Part shown: positions 17,995 through 27,155 of the stretch, piece after piece
Position numbering within the stretch: the first letter of the stretch is position 1
How the letters are laid out: every line of letters begins with the position of its first letter
DNA from: Melaminivora jejuensis
Lineage (GTDB): Bacteria; Pseudomonadota; Gammaproteobacteria; Burkholderiales; Burkholderiaceae_C
Reading direction: 5' to 3'
Assembly (NCBI RefSeq): GCF_017811175.1
Contig: NZ_JACWIJ010000002.1
Span: 3,162,001 to 3,226,000, forward strand
Length of the DNA: 64,000 nucleotides
Translations under genes and position numbers: made by a program
The notes under the pieces: model-generated
Database searches by the model: none
What the model was told of the DNA's origin: nothing
The model's input: the letters and a program-made list of their open reading frames with translations, nothing else

Positions 17995-18803
17995 AGCCGG
18001 CCCCCGCGAAAAAGCCCGCGCCCGGCGGACGCCAGCCGCACGTGGCGCGCAAGCGCTTCGGCCAGCACTTCCTGTCCGATGCCGGCATCATCGACGCCAT
18101 CGTGCGTGCCATCGCACCGCGCCCGGGCCAGCCCATGGTGGAGATCGGCCCTGGCCTGGCGGCGCTGACCCAGCCGCTGGTCGAGCGCCTGGGGCGGCTC
18201 ACGGTCATCGAGCTCGATCGCGACCTGGCCGCGCGGCTGCGCCAGCACCCGCAGCTCGACGTCATCGAGTCCGATGTGCTGAAAGTGGATTTTGCCCAGG
18301 TGGGGCAAGCGCTGGGTGCTACGAAAATCAGAGTCGTCGGCAATCTGCCCTACAACATCTCCACGCCCATCCTGTTCCATCTGCTGGAGCACGTCCCGGT
18401 CATCGAAGACCAGCACTTCATGCTGCAAAAGGAGGTCATAGACCGCATGGTGGCGCCGCCCGGCACGCCGGCCTATGGCCGGCTGTCGGTCATGCTGCAG
18501 TGGCGCTACGACATGGAGGACGTGCTGTTCGTGCCGCCACAGGCCTTCGAGCCGCCGCCGCGCGTGGACAGCGCCGTGGTGCGCATGGTGCCGCTGGCGC
18601 AGCCGCCGCAGGTGGACGTGGCGCTGCTGTCCGAACTGGTGCAGGTGGCCTTCAGCCAGCGGCGCAAGCTACTGCGCCATGCCCTGGGCGGCTGGCTGGC
18701 GGCGCGCGGCTGGAGCGCAGACTTCGACCTGCAGCGCCGCGCCGAGGAAGTGCCCGTGGCCGAGTACGTCGCCCTGGCCCAGGCATTGGCTCAAAAACAA
18801 TAG
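17991..18803 (+). CDS. rsmA: 16S rRNA (adenine-1518/1519-N6)-dimethyltransferase RsmA
   Basis: A 270-residue Rossmann methyltransferase (KsgA). It shows the RKRFGQHFL start motif, SAM motif EIGPGLAAL, and the catalytic NLPY at 118-121. It dimethylates two adenines in helix 45 of 16S rRNA late in small-subunit maturation. The start is GTG, overlapping the surA stop (GTGA). Its stop codon TAG is the first part of a short intergenic repeat (ATAGCT), so the last residues border a repeat insertion. pdxA, which separates surA and rsmA in E. coli, is absent. Confidence 0.93.
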   Translation: MKPAPAKKPAPGGRQPHVARKRFGQHFLSDAGIIDAIVRAIAPRPGQPMVEIGPGLAALTQPLVERLGRLTVIELDRDLAARLRQHPQLDVIESDVLKVDFAQVGQALGATKIRVVGNLPYNISTPILFHLLEHVPVIEDQHFMLQKEVIDRMVAPPGTPAYGRLSVMLQWRYDMEDVLFVPPQAFEPPPRVDSAVVRMVPLAQPPQVDVALLSELVQVAFSQRRKLLRHALGGWLAARGWSADFDLQRRAEEVPVAEYVALAQALAQKQ

Positions 18804-18830
18804 CTGGAAACGCTTGCTGGGAAAGGGCTT
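18800..18830 (-). repeat. short intergenic repeat, copy 5, supplying the rsmA stop codon
   Basis: The minus strand reads AAGCCCTTTCCCAGCAAGCG then TTTCCAGCTAT. The final ATAGCT on the plus strand contains the TAG that ends rsmA. Confidence 0.7.
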
Positions 18831-18873
18831 AGGGCAAATTTTGTGTTCAATCAGCCCCAATGCCCTGTTCCGG

Positions 18874-19014
18874 TCAGGCGGCGGACAGCCAGTAGCCGGT
18901 GTTGAAGGGGCTGCTCATGCGCAGCGCCAACGGCGAGACATCCACCAGCACGTCGGTCGGCAGCTTTTGCACGTCTGCGCAGGAGGCCTGCGCGGCGGCG
19001 ATCTCGATATTCAT
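18874..19014 (-). CDS. possible small protein downstream of barstar
   Basis: A 46-codon frame (MNIEIAAAQASCADVQKLPT... ending GYWLSAA) lies 68 bases after the barstar stop on the same strand. It has no clear ribosome site and I recognise no family. The frame stays open upstream to the barstar stop, so it could also be the tail of a decayed gene. The rest of 18831-19082 shows nothing else. Confidence 0.2.
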   Translation of the reverse strand: MNIEIAAAQASCADVQKLPTDVLVDVSPLALRMSSPFNTGYWLSAA

Positions 19015-19082
19015 GGCCTGGGGTGCGACGCCCTGTGCGGTGTCGCTGGCCCGTTCCGCCTGGCCGGCGGTTGCAGAACGGG

Positions 19083-19508
19083 CTACAGAAAAGAATAGAA
19101 GCAGCGGAAGGCGATCTTGCGGTCGGCCCAGTATTCGGCGGCCTCGCGGAACACGTCCAGCAGCTGCTCACGCACTTCCTTGTCGAACTTCGGCGTCACC
19201 GGGATTTGCTCCAGCACCACCACGAAGCCCGGCTGCGGGCCGCACTTGTGCAGCGGATCGGTCAGGCAGTCGTACAGCGCATCGAAGTTCTTGCCGAAGT
19301 GCGCCGGGAAGGTGAACTGCAGGGCGATCAGCTCCAGGATGTCCTGGCGGGTCTGGGCGTGCGCCAGGTTGGCGTACAGGAAGTGGTGGCCGAGGTTGCG
19401 TGCGCTGACCTGCAGTTCGTGCGCGTTGAAGGCGCGGATCGACTGCACGATATTGGGGCGCACGCCACGCAGCAGGCTGTCCTGATCCTTGCGAGGTGGC
19501 GTTTGCAT
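19083..19508 (-). CDS. barstar-family ribonuclease inhibitor
   Basis: A 141-residue protein with barstar hallmarks: an HFGKNFDALYDCLTDPL segment (helix and acidic surface that plug the barnase active site) and a C-terminal beta strand. It is longer than B. amyloliquefaciens barstar (90 residues), with an extra N-terminal part. It is encoded 134 bases downstream of a secreted guanyl-specific ribonuclease on the same strand and should neutralise that enzyme in the cytoplasm. The ATG follows an AAAGAG ribosome site. Confidence 0.8.
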   Translation of the reverse strand: MQTPPRKDQDSLLRGVRPNIVQSIRAFNAHELQVSARNLGHHFLYANLAHAQTRQDILELIALQFTFPAHFGKNFDALYDCLTDPLHKCGPQPGFVVVLEQIPVTPKFDKEVREQLLDVFREAAEYWADRKIAFRCFYSFL

Positions 19509-19642
19509 CTGCGTAGCTCTTTCTTTCAGAGGTTCAAAAAATGGAGCGCTGCCGCCGTGTCCAGTGCTGGCATGGGCGGGGGCGCAGGATTCAAGGGGCC
19601 GCAGCGGGCGCCCTGCCGCTGCCGGCGCATGGCGCGCAGCGC

Positions 19643-20064
19643 TCATGGCGTGATGACCCGAAAGCTCGCGTAATGGTCGGCGCTGTAGTAGCAGACCTCG
19701 GGCGTGCTGGGCAGGGCGCCGCCGCATACGATGCGCCGCGCCCCGCGATGGCGCACGCCGGGCGTGCGCACGGTGTACTCGCGCCAGTAGCCGCGCCGCT
19801 GCTGGGGCAGCAGGCGCTCGCGGTTGCCGAACACCGTGCCGTCCTTGTCGAACGGGAACGGCCCGCCGGCGTGGATCAGCGCATAGGTGCGCCGGCCCTG
19901 TAGGGGCAGCTCGGCCAGGGCGATGGGGGAGCAGCGGCGGAGGCTGGCGAAGCAGGCAGCGGCGCCGCAGTGCGCGCCGACGCTGCACCCGGCGTCAGCA
20001 TGGCCGCGGCAGCAGCGCACGCCACAAACGCCTTGCACACAGCAAGGGAGCCGGCCTTGAACAT
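19643..20064 (-). pseudogene. secreted guanyl-specific ribonuclease (barnase/RNase T1 class), frameshifted
   Basis: From ATG 20064 a clear signal peptide is encoded (MFKAGSLAVCKAFVACAAAA... GAASA). The catalytic domain (RRTYALIHAGGPFPFDKDG, NRERLLPQQ, YWREYTV, TPEVCYYSADHYASF) is in another frame. The frames join if the GGGGG at 19925-19929 had one more G, giving about 140 residues. Glu in WREYTV and His in DHYASF fit the catalytic pair of this ribonuclease class. The downstream barstar gene is intact, so the inhibitor remains even if the enzyme is really broken. Confidence 0.78.
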
Positions 20065-20084
20065 TCGCGATACCTTTCAAAAAC

Positions 20085-20100
20085 TTCGGGTTAACCCGAA
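20085..20100. promoter_or_regulatory. 16-bp perfect palindrome upstream of the ribonuclease gene
   Basis: TTCGGGTTAACCCGAA is a perfect palindrome located 20 bases upstream of the ribonuclease start. It has the size and symmetry of a dimeric repressor operator. No regulator gene lies beside it. Confidence 0.4.
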
Positions 20101-20142
20101 ATTTCGACGCGCAAGTGTGGCAAAAATGGCGCACAAAGGCAA

Positions 20143-20169
20143 GCATCTGCCCGGATTTCGGGCAGATGC
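20143..20169 (-). terminator. terminator of maeB
   Basis: A 10-bp perfect stem (GCATCTGCCC with GGGCAGATGC, loop of seven) lies 67 bases after the maeB stop. On the minus strand it is followed by TTGCCTTTG, a poor T-run, so termination may be partial. Confidence 0.55.
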
Positions 20170-20235
20170 CTGTTGTCTGTACGCCCTTTGCCGGCTGGCT
20201 CCGAGGGTCTCCCGAGCGTGTGCCGGCGCCGCAAG

Positions 20236-22542
20236 TCAGCGCACGGTGTTGGCGTCGGCCACGGTGAGCGCCGTCATGTTGACGATGCGCCGCACGGTGG
20301 CGCTGGGGGTCAGCACCTGCACCGGCGCGCCCACGCCCAGCAGCATGGGGCCGATGGCGATGCCGCCGCCGGCAGCGGTCTTGAGCAGGTTGTAGGAGAT
20401 GTTGGCCGCGTCGATGTTGGGCATGACCAGCAAGTTGGCGCTGCCCGCCAGCGTGCCGTGCGGCATCAGCTCCAGGCGCTCCTTCTCGTCGAGCGCCACG
20501 TCGCCGTGCATCTCGCCGTCCACCTCCAGCCAGGGCGCCTGCTCGCGCAAGAGCGCGAGCGTCTGGCGCATCTTGACGGCGCTGTCGTGGTTGCTGGAGC
20601 CGAAGTTGGAGTGGCTCAGCAGGGCCGCCTTGGGACGGATGCCAAAGCGCATGATCTCCTCGGCGGCCATGACGGTGATTTCGGCCAGCTGCTCGGGCGT
20701 GGGGTCGTAGTTGACGTGCGTGTCCACGATGAAGACCTGGCGGCCCGGCAGCAGCAGCGCGTTCATGGCGGCGTAGGTCTTGGCGCCAGCGCGCTTGCCG
20801 ATGACTTGGTCGATGTACTGCAGGTGGTGCGCCGTCGTGCCCCAGGTGCCGACGATCAGGCCGTCCACCTCGCCCTTGTGCAGCAGCATGGAGCCGATCA
20901 GCGTCAGGCGACGGCGCAGCTCGATCTTGGCGATCGGGATGGTGATGCCCTTCCTCTCGGTCAGGCGGTGGTAGGTCTGCCAGAAGTCGCGGTAGCGGTG
21001 GTCGTTTTCCACGTTGACCACGTCATAGTCCACGCCCTCCTTGAGGCGCAGGCCGAATTTCTCGATGCGCTGGGCGATGATGGCCGGCCGCCCGATCAGC
21101 GTGGGCCGGGCGATGCGCTCGTCCACCACGATCTGCGCGGCGCGCAAGATGCGCTCCTCCTCGCCTTCGGAGAACGCCACGCGCTTGGCCCCGGCCTGCT
21201 TAGCCGCCATGAAGATGGGCTTCATGATGTTGCCCGACGCATAGACGAAGGTCTGCAGGTGGTCGCGGTAAGCGTCCATGTCGGCGATCGGGCGCTGGGC
21301 CACGCCCGACTCGTGCGCCGCCTGCGCCACCGCCGGCGCGATCTTCATCATCAGGCGCGGGTCGAACGGCTTGGGAATCAGGTATTCACGCCCGAACGCC
21401 AGCGGCTCGCCGGCATAGGCCGCAGCCACCACCTCGCTTTGCTCGGCCTGGGCGAGTTCGGCGATGGCATGGACGGCGGCGATCTCCATCTGCGTGGTGA
21501 TGGTGGTCGCGCCGCAGTCCAGCGCGCCGCGGAAGATGTAGGGAAAGCACAGGACGTTGTTGACCTGGTTGGGGTAGTCGGTGCGGCCGGTGGCGATGAT
21601 GGCGTCGCTGCGCACTTCCTGCACGTCCTCGGGGGCGATCTCGGGGTTGGGATTGGCCAGGGCGAAGATCAGCGGGTTGGCGGCCATCTTGGCCACCATG
21701 TCCTTTTTCAGCACGCCGCCGGCAGACAGGCCCAGGAAGATGTCGGCATCCTCGATGACCTGCGACAGCGCGCGCAGCTCAGTGTCCTGGGCGAACTGTG
21801 TCTTGTCCTCGTCCATCAGCTCGGGCCGGCCCTGATAGACCACGCCGGCGATGTCGGTCACCCAGATGTTGCTGCGCGGCAGGCCCAGCTTGACCAGCAG
21901 GTTCAGGCAGGCCAGGGCGGCGGCGCCGGCGCCCGAGGCCACCAGCTTGACCTCGCCGATGTCCTTGCCGGCGACTTTCAGGCCGTTCAGGATGGCCGCG
22001 CCGACCACGATGGCCGTGCCGTGCTGATCGTCGTGGAAGACCGGGATCTTCATGCGCTCGCGCAAGCGGCGCTCGATGTAGAAGCAGTCCGGCGCCTTGA
22101 TGTCTTCCAGGTTGATGCCGCCGAAGGTCGGCTCCAGCGCGGCGATGATCTCGATCAGCTTGTCCGGGTCTTTTTCGTCGATCTCGATGTCGAAGACGTC
22201 GATGCCCGAGAACTTCTTGAACAGCACCCCCTTGCCTTCCATGACCGGCTTGCCGGCCAGCGGGCCGATGTCGCCCAGGCCGAGCACGGCCGTGCCGTTG
22301 GTGACTACGCCGACCAGGTTGCCGCGCGCGGTGTAGCGAAACGCCGCCGCCGGATCCTTGACGATCTCCTCGCAGGGCGCGGCCACGCCGGGCGAGTAGG
22401 CCAGCGCCAGGTCGTGCTGGTTGCTCATCTGCTTGGTGGCGGCGATGGCGATCTTGCCGGGCTGGGGAAACTCGTGGTATTCGAGGGCTGCGCGGCGCAG
22501 CAGGGCGCGTTTGTCGGCGGTCGTGGCCGTTTGGTCGGGCAT
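20236..22542 (-). CDS. maeB: NADP-dependent malic enzyme (MaeB type)
   Basis: A 768-residue two-domain enzyme. The N-terminal 430 residues are the malic enzyme: [26 protein letters not shown], and the NAD(P) fold [11 protein letters not shown]. The remainder is a phosphotransacetylase-like domain ([35 protein letters not shown]), generally regulatory and responsive to acetyl-CoA. It converts malate to pyruvate, CO2 and NADPH, linking the TCA cycle with biosynthesis and gluconeogenesis. GGAG precedes the ATG. Confidence 0.94.
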   Translation of the reverse strand: MPDQTATTADKRALLRRAALEYHEFPQPGKIAIAATKQMSNQHDLALAYSPGVAAPCEEIVKDPAAAFRYTARGNLVGVVTNGTAVLGLGDIGPLAGKPVMEGKGVLFKKFSGIDVFDIEIDEKDPDKLIEIIAALEPTFGGINLEDIKAPDCFYIERRLRERMKIPVFHDDQHGTAIVVGAAILNGLKVAGKDIGEVKLVASGAGAAALACLNLLVKLGLPRSNIWVTDIAGVVYQGRPELMDEDKTQFAQDTELRALSQVIEDADIFLGLSAGGVLKKDMVAKMAANPLIFALANPNPEIAPEDVQEVRSDAIIATGRTDYPNQVNNVLCFPYIFRGALDCGATTITTQMEIAAVHAIAELAQAEQSEVVAAAYAGEPLAFGREYLIPKPFDPRLMMKIAPAVAQAAHESGVAQRPIADMDAYRDHLQTFVYASGNIMKPIFMAAKQAGAKRVAFSEGEEERILRAAQIVVDERIARPTLIGRPAIIAQRIEKFGLRLKEGVDYDVVNVENDHRYRDFWQTYHRLTERKGITIPIAKIELRRRLTLIGSMLLHKGEVDGLIVGTWGTTAHHLQYIDQVIGKRAGAKTYAAMNALLLPGRQVFIVDTHVNYDPTPEQLAEITVMAAEEIMRFGIRPKAALLSHSNFGSSNHDSAVKMRQTLALLREQAPWLEVDGEMHGDVALDEKERLELMPHGTLAGSANLLVMPNIDAANISYNLLKTAAGGGIAIGPMLLGVGAPVQVLTPSATVRRIVNMTALTVADANTVR

Positions 22543-22736
22543 CAGGAGTCTCCAGCAGGGAAAGCGTGCCGACGCGGCGCCGTGGGAGCCCTTGCGCCCC
22601 GTCAGCTGTGCATGAGGGGAGTCGATTGTAGGACGCAGGGTCTGCCGCCCCGGGCCAGTGAAACAGTTGTGATCGGCGTGGACGCAATCGCGGCATCTGC
22701 GCCGCCAGCTTTTTGGATTGACACTAAAAAAGCCGC

Positions 22737-22768
22737 CAAACGCTTGACTGGCAAGCGCTGGCAGCTAT
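22737..22768 (+). repeat. short intergenic repeat, copy 6
   Basis: It reads CAAACGCTTGACTG followed by GCAAGCGCTGGCAGCTAT, a near-consensus copy. It lies between the aminotransferase gene and maeB. The flanking 22543-22736 contains no gene. Confidence 0.8.
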
Positions 22769-22805
22769 CAAAATGTCAAAGCGCCGGGTGGGCGTCAGGC
22801 GCTCA

Positions 22806-24176
22806 TCAGGCCGTCTCGTGCAGCGCATCGCCCAGTGCGCTGACCAGGCGTTCGAGTTCGCTTTCTGTGCTGATGAAGGGCGGCGCCAGCTGGATGGTGT
22901 CGCCGCCGTAGCGCACGTAAAAACCCTTGTCCCAGCACTTCATGGCAACTTCATAGGGCCGGCGCGCCGGCTCGCCGGGCAGGGCCTCGATGGTGAAGCC
23001 GGCGGCCAGGCCGTAGTTGCGGATGTCCAGCACGTGTTTCGCTCCCTTGAGGCCATGTACGGCGCGCTCGAACATCGGCGCCAGCGCCTTGACGCGCGCC
23101 GGCATGTCCTCCTTTTGCAGCACATCCAGCACCACGTTGCCGGCGGCGCAGGCCACCGGGTGCGCCGAGTAGGTGTAGCCGTGCGGGAACTCCAGCATGT
23201 ACGGCGGCCCGCCGGCGGCCATGAAGGTGTCGTAGATGTCACGGCTGGCCACGCAGCCGCCCAGCGGCTGGGCGCCGTTGGTGACCTGCTTGGCGAAGTT
23301 CATGATGTCCGGCGTGACGCCGAAGACCTCGGCGCCCGTCCAGCCGCCGGCGCGGCCAAAGCCGGTGATGACCTCGTCGAAGATCAGCAAGATGCCGTGC
23401 TGCGTGCAGATCTCGCGCAGGCGCTGCAGGTAGCCCTGCGGGGGGATGACCACGCCCGCCGAGCCGGAGAACGGCTCGACGATCACGGCGGCGATGTTGC
23501 TGGCGTCGTGCAGGGCGATGACGTCCAGCAGCCTGTCCGCCAGCGCCCGGCCATCGGTGTCCGGCATACCGTGCTGGAACGAACCCAGCGGCGGCTGGGT
23601 GTGCGGGATGTGGTCGGCCTCGACGCCCTGGCCGAAGGTCTTGCGGTTGCCGACCATGCCGCCCACCGAGACGCCGCCGAAGTTCACGCCGTGATAGCCC
23701 TTCTCGCGCCCGATCAGGCGCGTCTTGCTGGCCTGGCCACGGGCGCGCCAGTAGGCGCGCGCCATCTTCAGCGAGGTGTCGGCGGCCTCCGAGCCTGATG
23801 AGGTGAAGAACACATAGTCCAGACCCTCGGGCGTCAGTGCCTTGATACGGTTGGCCAGCTCGAACGAGGCCGGGTGGCCGAACTGGAAGGCGGGGCAATA
23901 GTCCAGCGTCGCGGCGGCCTGGCCGATAGCCTGGGCGATGTCGCGCCGCCCGTGCCCCAGGCCCGAGCACCACAGGCCGGACAGGCCGTCGAAGATCTTG
24001 CGGCCCTCGGCGTCGGTGTAGTAGGCGCCCTCGCCCGCGACCACCATGCGCGGGCGCGCCTTGAAGTCGCGGTTGCCGGTGAACGGCATCCAGTGGGCAT
24101 CCAGCCAGGCGGCGTCCATGCGCGGGGCGCTGGCGGCGCTGGCAGCGGGCTGGTCGTCGATCACGGCAAAGGTCAT
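22806..24176 (-). CDS. class III aminotransferase, omega-amino acid:pyruvate type
   Basis: A 456-residue PLP enzyme of fold type I. The cofactor lysine is in FAKQVTNG (Lys296); the preceding aspartate is in IFDEVITGFGR. The start (DAHWMPFTGNRDFKA) and the SGSEAADTSLKMARAYWR segment match bacterial beta-alanine/omega-amino acid:pyruvate transaminases, so beta-alanine or small omega-amines are the likely donors. It stands alone between repeats, with no visible pathway partner. AGGAG precedes the ATG. Confidence 0.88.
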   Translation of the reverse strand: MTFAVIDDQPAASAASAPRMDAAWLDAHWMPFTGNRDFKARPRMVVAGEGAYYTDAEGRKIFDGLSGLWCSGLGHGRRDIAQAIGQAAATLDYCPAFQFGHPASFELANRIKALTPEGLDYVFFTSSGSEAADTSLKMARAYWRARGQASKTRLIGREKGYHGVNFGGVSVGGMVGNRKTFGQGVEADHIPHTQPPLGSFQHGMPDTDGRALADRLLDVIALHDASNIAAVIVEPFSGSAGVVIPPQGYLQRLREICTQHGILLIFDEVITGFGRAGGWTGAEVFGVTPDIMNFAKQVTNGAQPLGGCVASRDIYDTFMAAGGPPYMLEFPHGYTYSAHPVACAAGNVVLDVLQKEDMPARVKALAPMFERAVHGLKGAKHVLDIRNYGLAAGFTIEALPGEPARRPYEVAMKCWDKGFYVRYGGDTIQLAPPFISTESELERLVSALGDALHETA

Positions 24177-24332
24177 GGCGCTCTCCTGGCAGGGGCTGAA
24201 AAAGGGAAGAAACGGGACGAAGCAGCCATTGTGGCGCTGGGCAATAAATTCATGAAGTCACAAATGTCCACGTTCACTTGGCAATTTGTGCAAGCAAGCC
24301 CAGTCTGTAAAAAATTATGGTGTTTTTCGGAT

Positions 24333-24364
24333 CAAACCCTTGTACAGCAAGCGCTGATAGCTAT
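24333..24364 (+). repeat. short intergenic repeat, copy 7
   Basis: It reads CAAACCCTTGTACA then GCAAGCGCTGATAGCTAT, located 14 bases before the stop codon of the minus-strand gene that follows. Confidence 0.78.
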
Positions 24365-24378
24365 ATTTTTTGAATGAT

Positions 24379-25368
24379 TCACTGAAGCCGTACCACCACC
24401 ATGGTCTGGTTGAGCAACTGGTAGCCGATCTCACCAAAGGTGAACGGCCCTTCCACTGCGCCGCCCAGGGTCTGGTTTTCCAGTTCGCCAAAGACGAAGT
24501 TCAGGATGCAGTTGCAGGAAAAGACCACGCCGTCGGCGTCGAACCCGGCCAGGCGCTGGCGAAACGCCTGGGCGTAGTTGTCCACCGGGCGCGCCAGGCG
24601 GTAGTCCACACCCGGAAAGACCGGTGCATACAGCGTGACCCGGCCCGCCGCCGCATCGATGCCCTGGAACGAGACGTTGACGTGCGCACCGGCGAAGTCC
24701 CCGACCAGGGGCAGCCTGCCGTCGGCTGCGCCGCGCTCGTGCAGGTAGTGCGCCAGATTGACGCGGCGCCCGGCCACGCGGCACTCGCCGACCTCGAAGC
24801 CCAGGGTGTCGAAGTGCAGCACTTCGCCCGCATCGGGCTCGAAGATGTTGACGATCTCCACGGTGACCAGCTGCTCGTCCGGCACGCGCACGTGGGCCAC
24901 CACGGCGGCGTCCTCGTAGGCCTGGCCGCTGCGCCCGTCGAAGACCTTGGGGGTGGCGCGCCCCAGTTCGTCCAGATGGACGCCGGCCACCCAGCCGACG
25001 ATGGGCTTGGAAAACGCATCCGGGTAGCTGTCGGCCTCCTGGGCGAAGCGGGCGTGGGCGCTGCTGCCAGCCGGCAGGATGGCCAGGGCAAAGCCGTTGT
25101 CCGCCGTGGCCCCGGTGATGCCGGCCAGGGCATCGGGGCCGTAGCAGGCCAGCGTGACCTGGCCGATCTGCGACAGGTCGGTGACGAAGACGCTGCCCTC
25201 GGTCACCACCGTGGCCCGGCCCTGGGCCGACAGATAGGGGATGGTGCCGCCGATCCAGGGGCCGGCGGGCAACTGGCGCAGCACCGCCTCGGCCCCGGCG
25301 ATGGACAGGGGCCGGCCCTCGCGGATCCACTGGGCGGCGTCCTGCACGCGCATCAACTGGTTCATCAT
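24379..25368 (-). CDS. FIST-like (DUF6976-type) protein of unknown function
   Basis: A 329-residue soluble protein. The C-terminal part (VVFSCNCILNFVFGELE, then a GxFTFGEIGYQLLNQT-like ending) resembles the FIST C-terminal domain, a putative small-ligand sensor module; the N-terminal part fits a FIST N-like fold. I believe it belongs to the family catalogued as DUF6976, but this needs a profile search. The start is the first of two adjacent ATGs behind GGAG. A 73-residue gene ends 16 bases upstream on the same strand, and a LysR gene is divergent to both, suggesting a regulated pair. Confidence 0.65.
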   Translation of the reverse strand: MMNQLMRVQDAAQWIREGRPLSIAGAEAVLRQLPAGPWIGGTIPYLSAQGRATVVTEGSVFVTDLSQIGQVTLACYGPDALAGITGATADNGFALAILPAGSSAHARFAQEADSYPDAFSKPIVGWVAGVHLDELGRATPKVFDGRSGQAYEDAAVVAHVRVPDEQLVTVEIVNIFEPDAGEVLHFDTLGFEVGECRVAGRRVNLAHYLHERGAADGRLPLVGDFAGAHVNVSFQGIDAAAGRVTLYAPVFPGVDYRLARPVDNYAQAFRQRLAGFDADGVVFSCNCILNFVFGELENQTLGGAVEGPFTFGEIGYQLLNQTMVVVRLQ

Positions 25369-25384
25369 GGTCTTGGCTCCTGGA

Positions 25385-25606
25385 TCAAAGGCGGCCCAGC
25401 TGGGCGATTTCGTCTGCCAGCAGACGCTCGTACTTGACGAAGAAGGAGCGGATTTCCGCCGCCTTGGTGGCGATCGGGGCATTCGAGCGCTCGACCCGCT
25501 TGGCCAGCAGCTGGGCGGCCAGCAGCGGGGTCTGCAGACGCTGCATCCCGCCGGTGGCCAGGCTTTGCCAGCACGGGGCGGATGCAGGAGGAAGGGAGCT
25601 GGTCAT
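25385..25606 (-). CDS. small protein of unknown function
   Basis: A 73-residue protein (MTSSLPPASAPCWQSLATGG... LLADEIAQLGRL), mostly helical and charged in its second half, with no membrane segment. An AAAGG site precedes the ATG. It is the first gene of a two-gene unit with the FIST-like gene and faces the LysR gene across 189 bases. Its length and helical content recall phasin-like small proteins, but I do not assign it. Confidence 0.55.
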   Translation of the reverse strand: MTSSLPPASAPCWQSLATGGMQRLQTPLLAAQLLAKRVERSNAPIATKAAEIRSFFVKYERLLADEIAQLGRL

Positions 25607-25795
25607 ACGGAAACAACCTTTCGCGGCAAGCCACGCAGAGAGGGCGAAACACCCGGGTATGGCTGGATAGCCGCAAGTTGCGTGCCAGCGCATCGGCGCC
25701 GGTGGGCGCACCAGACCGGGCTGGTGCTGTCCCTTCCTGCAACACTGGAGTCCTGCCGGCGCAACAGTGCGCCGCCAAGCGTTGCACGCAGCAAG

Positions 25796-26770
25796 ATGAC
25801 CATGGCCCAGCACCCCAAAGATCCTGTCTCGCCCCGTCCCCCGTCCACCCCCCGCCCGCGCGCCGTTCTGGGCCAGCTGTCCGACATGGATCTGCGTCTG
25901 CTGCAGGTCTTCAAGGCCGTGGTCGAGTGCGGCGGCATGGCGGCGGCCGAGCTGGAGCTGAACATCGGCACCAGCACCGTGAGCCGCCACATCAAGGATC
26001 TGGAAACCCGCCTGGGCCTGACCCTGTGTCGGCGTGGCCGCGCCGGCTTTGCATTGACGCCCGAAGGCCAGCGCGTGTATGAGGAGACGCTGCGCCTGCT
26101 GGCCTCGGTGCGCGGCTTTCTGGCCAGCGTCGATGACATCCACGCGCGCATGGGCGGGCAGTTGGCGGTGGCGGTGTTCGACAAGACGGCCAGCAACCCG
26201 CAGGCACACATCGACGCCGCCATCGCCCGCTTCACCCGGCAGGCGCCGCATGTGCAGCTGCAGATGCACGTGGCCAGCATCAACGCCATCGAGCGCGGCG
26301 TGATCGATGGCAGCTTCCAGGTCGGCATCATCCCGGCGCACCGCAGTTCGCAAAGCCTGGCCTATGCCGATCTGTTCGGCGAAACCATGCTGCTGTACTG
26401 CGGCGCGGGCCATCCGCTGTTCGGTGCGGCGCACGATGCGCTGAGCTGGCAGGCGCTGCGCGGCCATCCGTTTGCCGGCCTGGGCTACCACTCGCCCAAC
26501 ATGGAGCTGAGCCACCGCGCGCAGCTGGCGCGCAGCGCCACGGGCTTTGACCAGGAGGCGATCGCCACGTTGGTGCTGTCCGGGTGCTTCCTGGGCTTCC
26601 TGCCCGACCACTACGCCGAGAGCCTGGAGCGCCAGGGCCGGCTGCAGGCCGTGCGCCCGCAGGAATTCCGTTACCAGTGCCGCTTCGTCAGCGTCATGCG
26701 CCGCCCGCCGCATGCTTCGCGCGCGGCGCAACTGTTCCAGGAATGCCTGGTGCAGGCGCACGCCTGCTAG
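25796..26770 (+). CDS. LysR-family transcriptional regulator
   Basis: A 324-residue regulator. The N-terminal winged helix-turn-helix is clear (LRLLQVFKAVVECGGM, SRHIKDLETRLGL, FALTPEGQRVYEE) and is followed by a periplasmic-binding-protein-like effector domain. It starts with an unusual Pro-rich extension of about 25 residues; ATG 25796 or 25802 is possible. It is divergent from the small protein/FIST-like pair, the normal arrangement for a LysR activator and its target. Confidence 0.85.
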   Translation: MTMAQHPKDPVSPRPPSTPRPRAVLGQLSDMDLRLLQVFKAVVECGGMAAAELELNIGTSTVSRHIKDLETRLGLTLCRRGRAGFALTPEGQRVYEETLRLLASVRGFLASVDDIHARMGGQLAVAVFDKTASNPQAHIDAAIARFTRQAPHVQLQMHVASINAIERGVIDGSFQVGIIPAHRSSQSLAYADLFGETMLLYCGAGHPLFGAAHDALSWQALRGHPFAGLGYHSPNMELSHRAQLARSATGFDQEAIATLVLSGCFLGFLPDHYAESLERQGRLQAVRPQEFRYQCRFVSVMRRPPHASRAAQLFQECLVQAHAC

Positions 26771-26816
26771 GGCGGGCCTGGTTCACTGCGCTGGCATCCT
26801 GCCGATAATCCAGGGC

Positions 26817-27125
26817 ATGACCAGCATCGCCACCACCGCATCCTCGGGCCTGCAAGCCGCGCAACTGCGCCTGCACGCCAGCGCGCACAACATCGCCAAC
26901 ATGCAGACGCCGGCCTTTCGGCGCCAGCAGGTCGAGCTGCAGGCGGCGCCGGAGCAGGGCGGGGTGCTGGCGCACAGCACCCAGGCCGCGCAGCCGGCGG
27001 ATGGGGTGGCGCTGGAGGGCGAGGTTGTCGAGCAGATTGCCGCCAGCTACGCCTTTAAGGCCAATGTGCTGGTGCTGCGCACGGCGCAGGACATGGCGGG
27101 CGCGCTGCTGGACGTGCGCGCCTGA
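26817..27125 (+). CDS. orphan flagellar basal-body rod-like protein
   Basis: A 102-residue protein that begins SSGLQAAQLRLHASAHNIAN, the N-terminal helix of rod and hook proteins (FlgB/C/F/G), and ends with the matching C-terminal helix (AASYAFKANVLVLRTAQDM). The middle is very short. No other flagellar gene is nearby. Similar short solitary rod-like genes occur in Comamonadaceae, so it may be an accessory rod subunit or a relic. Confidence 0.7.
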   Translation: MTSIATTASSGLQAAQLRLHASAHNIANMQTPAFRRQQVELQAAPEQGGVLAHSTQAAQPADGVALEGEVVEQIAASYAFKANVLVLRTAQDMAGALLDVRA

Positions 27126-27155
27126 GCGCGCACCGCGCCTTGCAAGAGTGCGTGC

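Noticed and set aside
20173..22911. A 900-codon plus-strand frame opposite maeB
   Set aside because: maeB is unambiguous on the minus strand; the antisense product is low-complexity and has no domain.
25241..25795. A longer N-terminal version of the LysR protein starting upstream
   Set aside because: The extra sequence overlaps the divergent small gene and FIST-like gene and lacks regulator similarity; the ATG at 25796 begins the normal protein.
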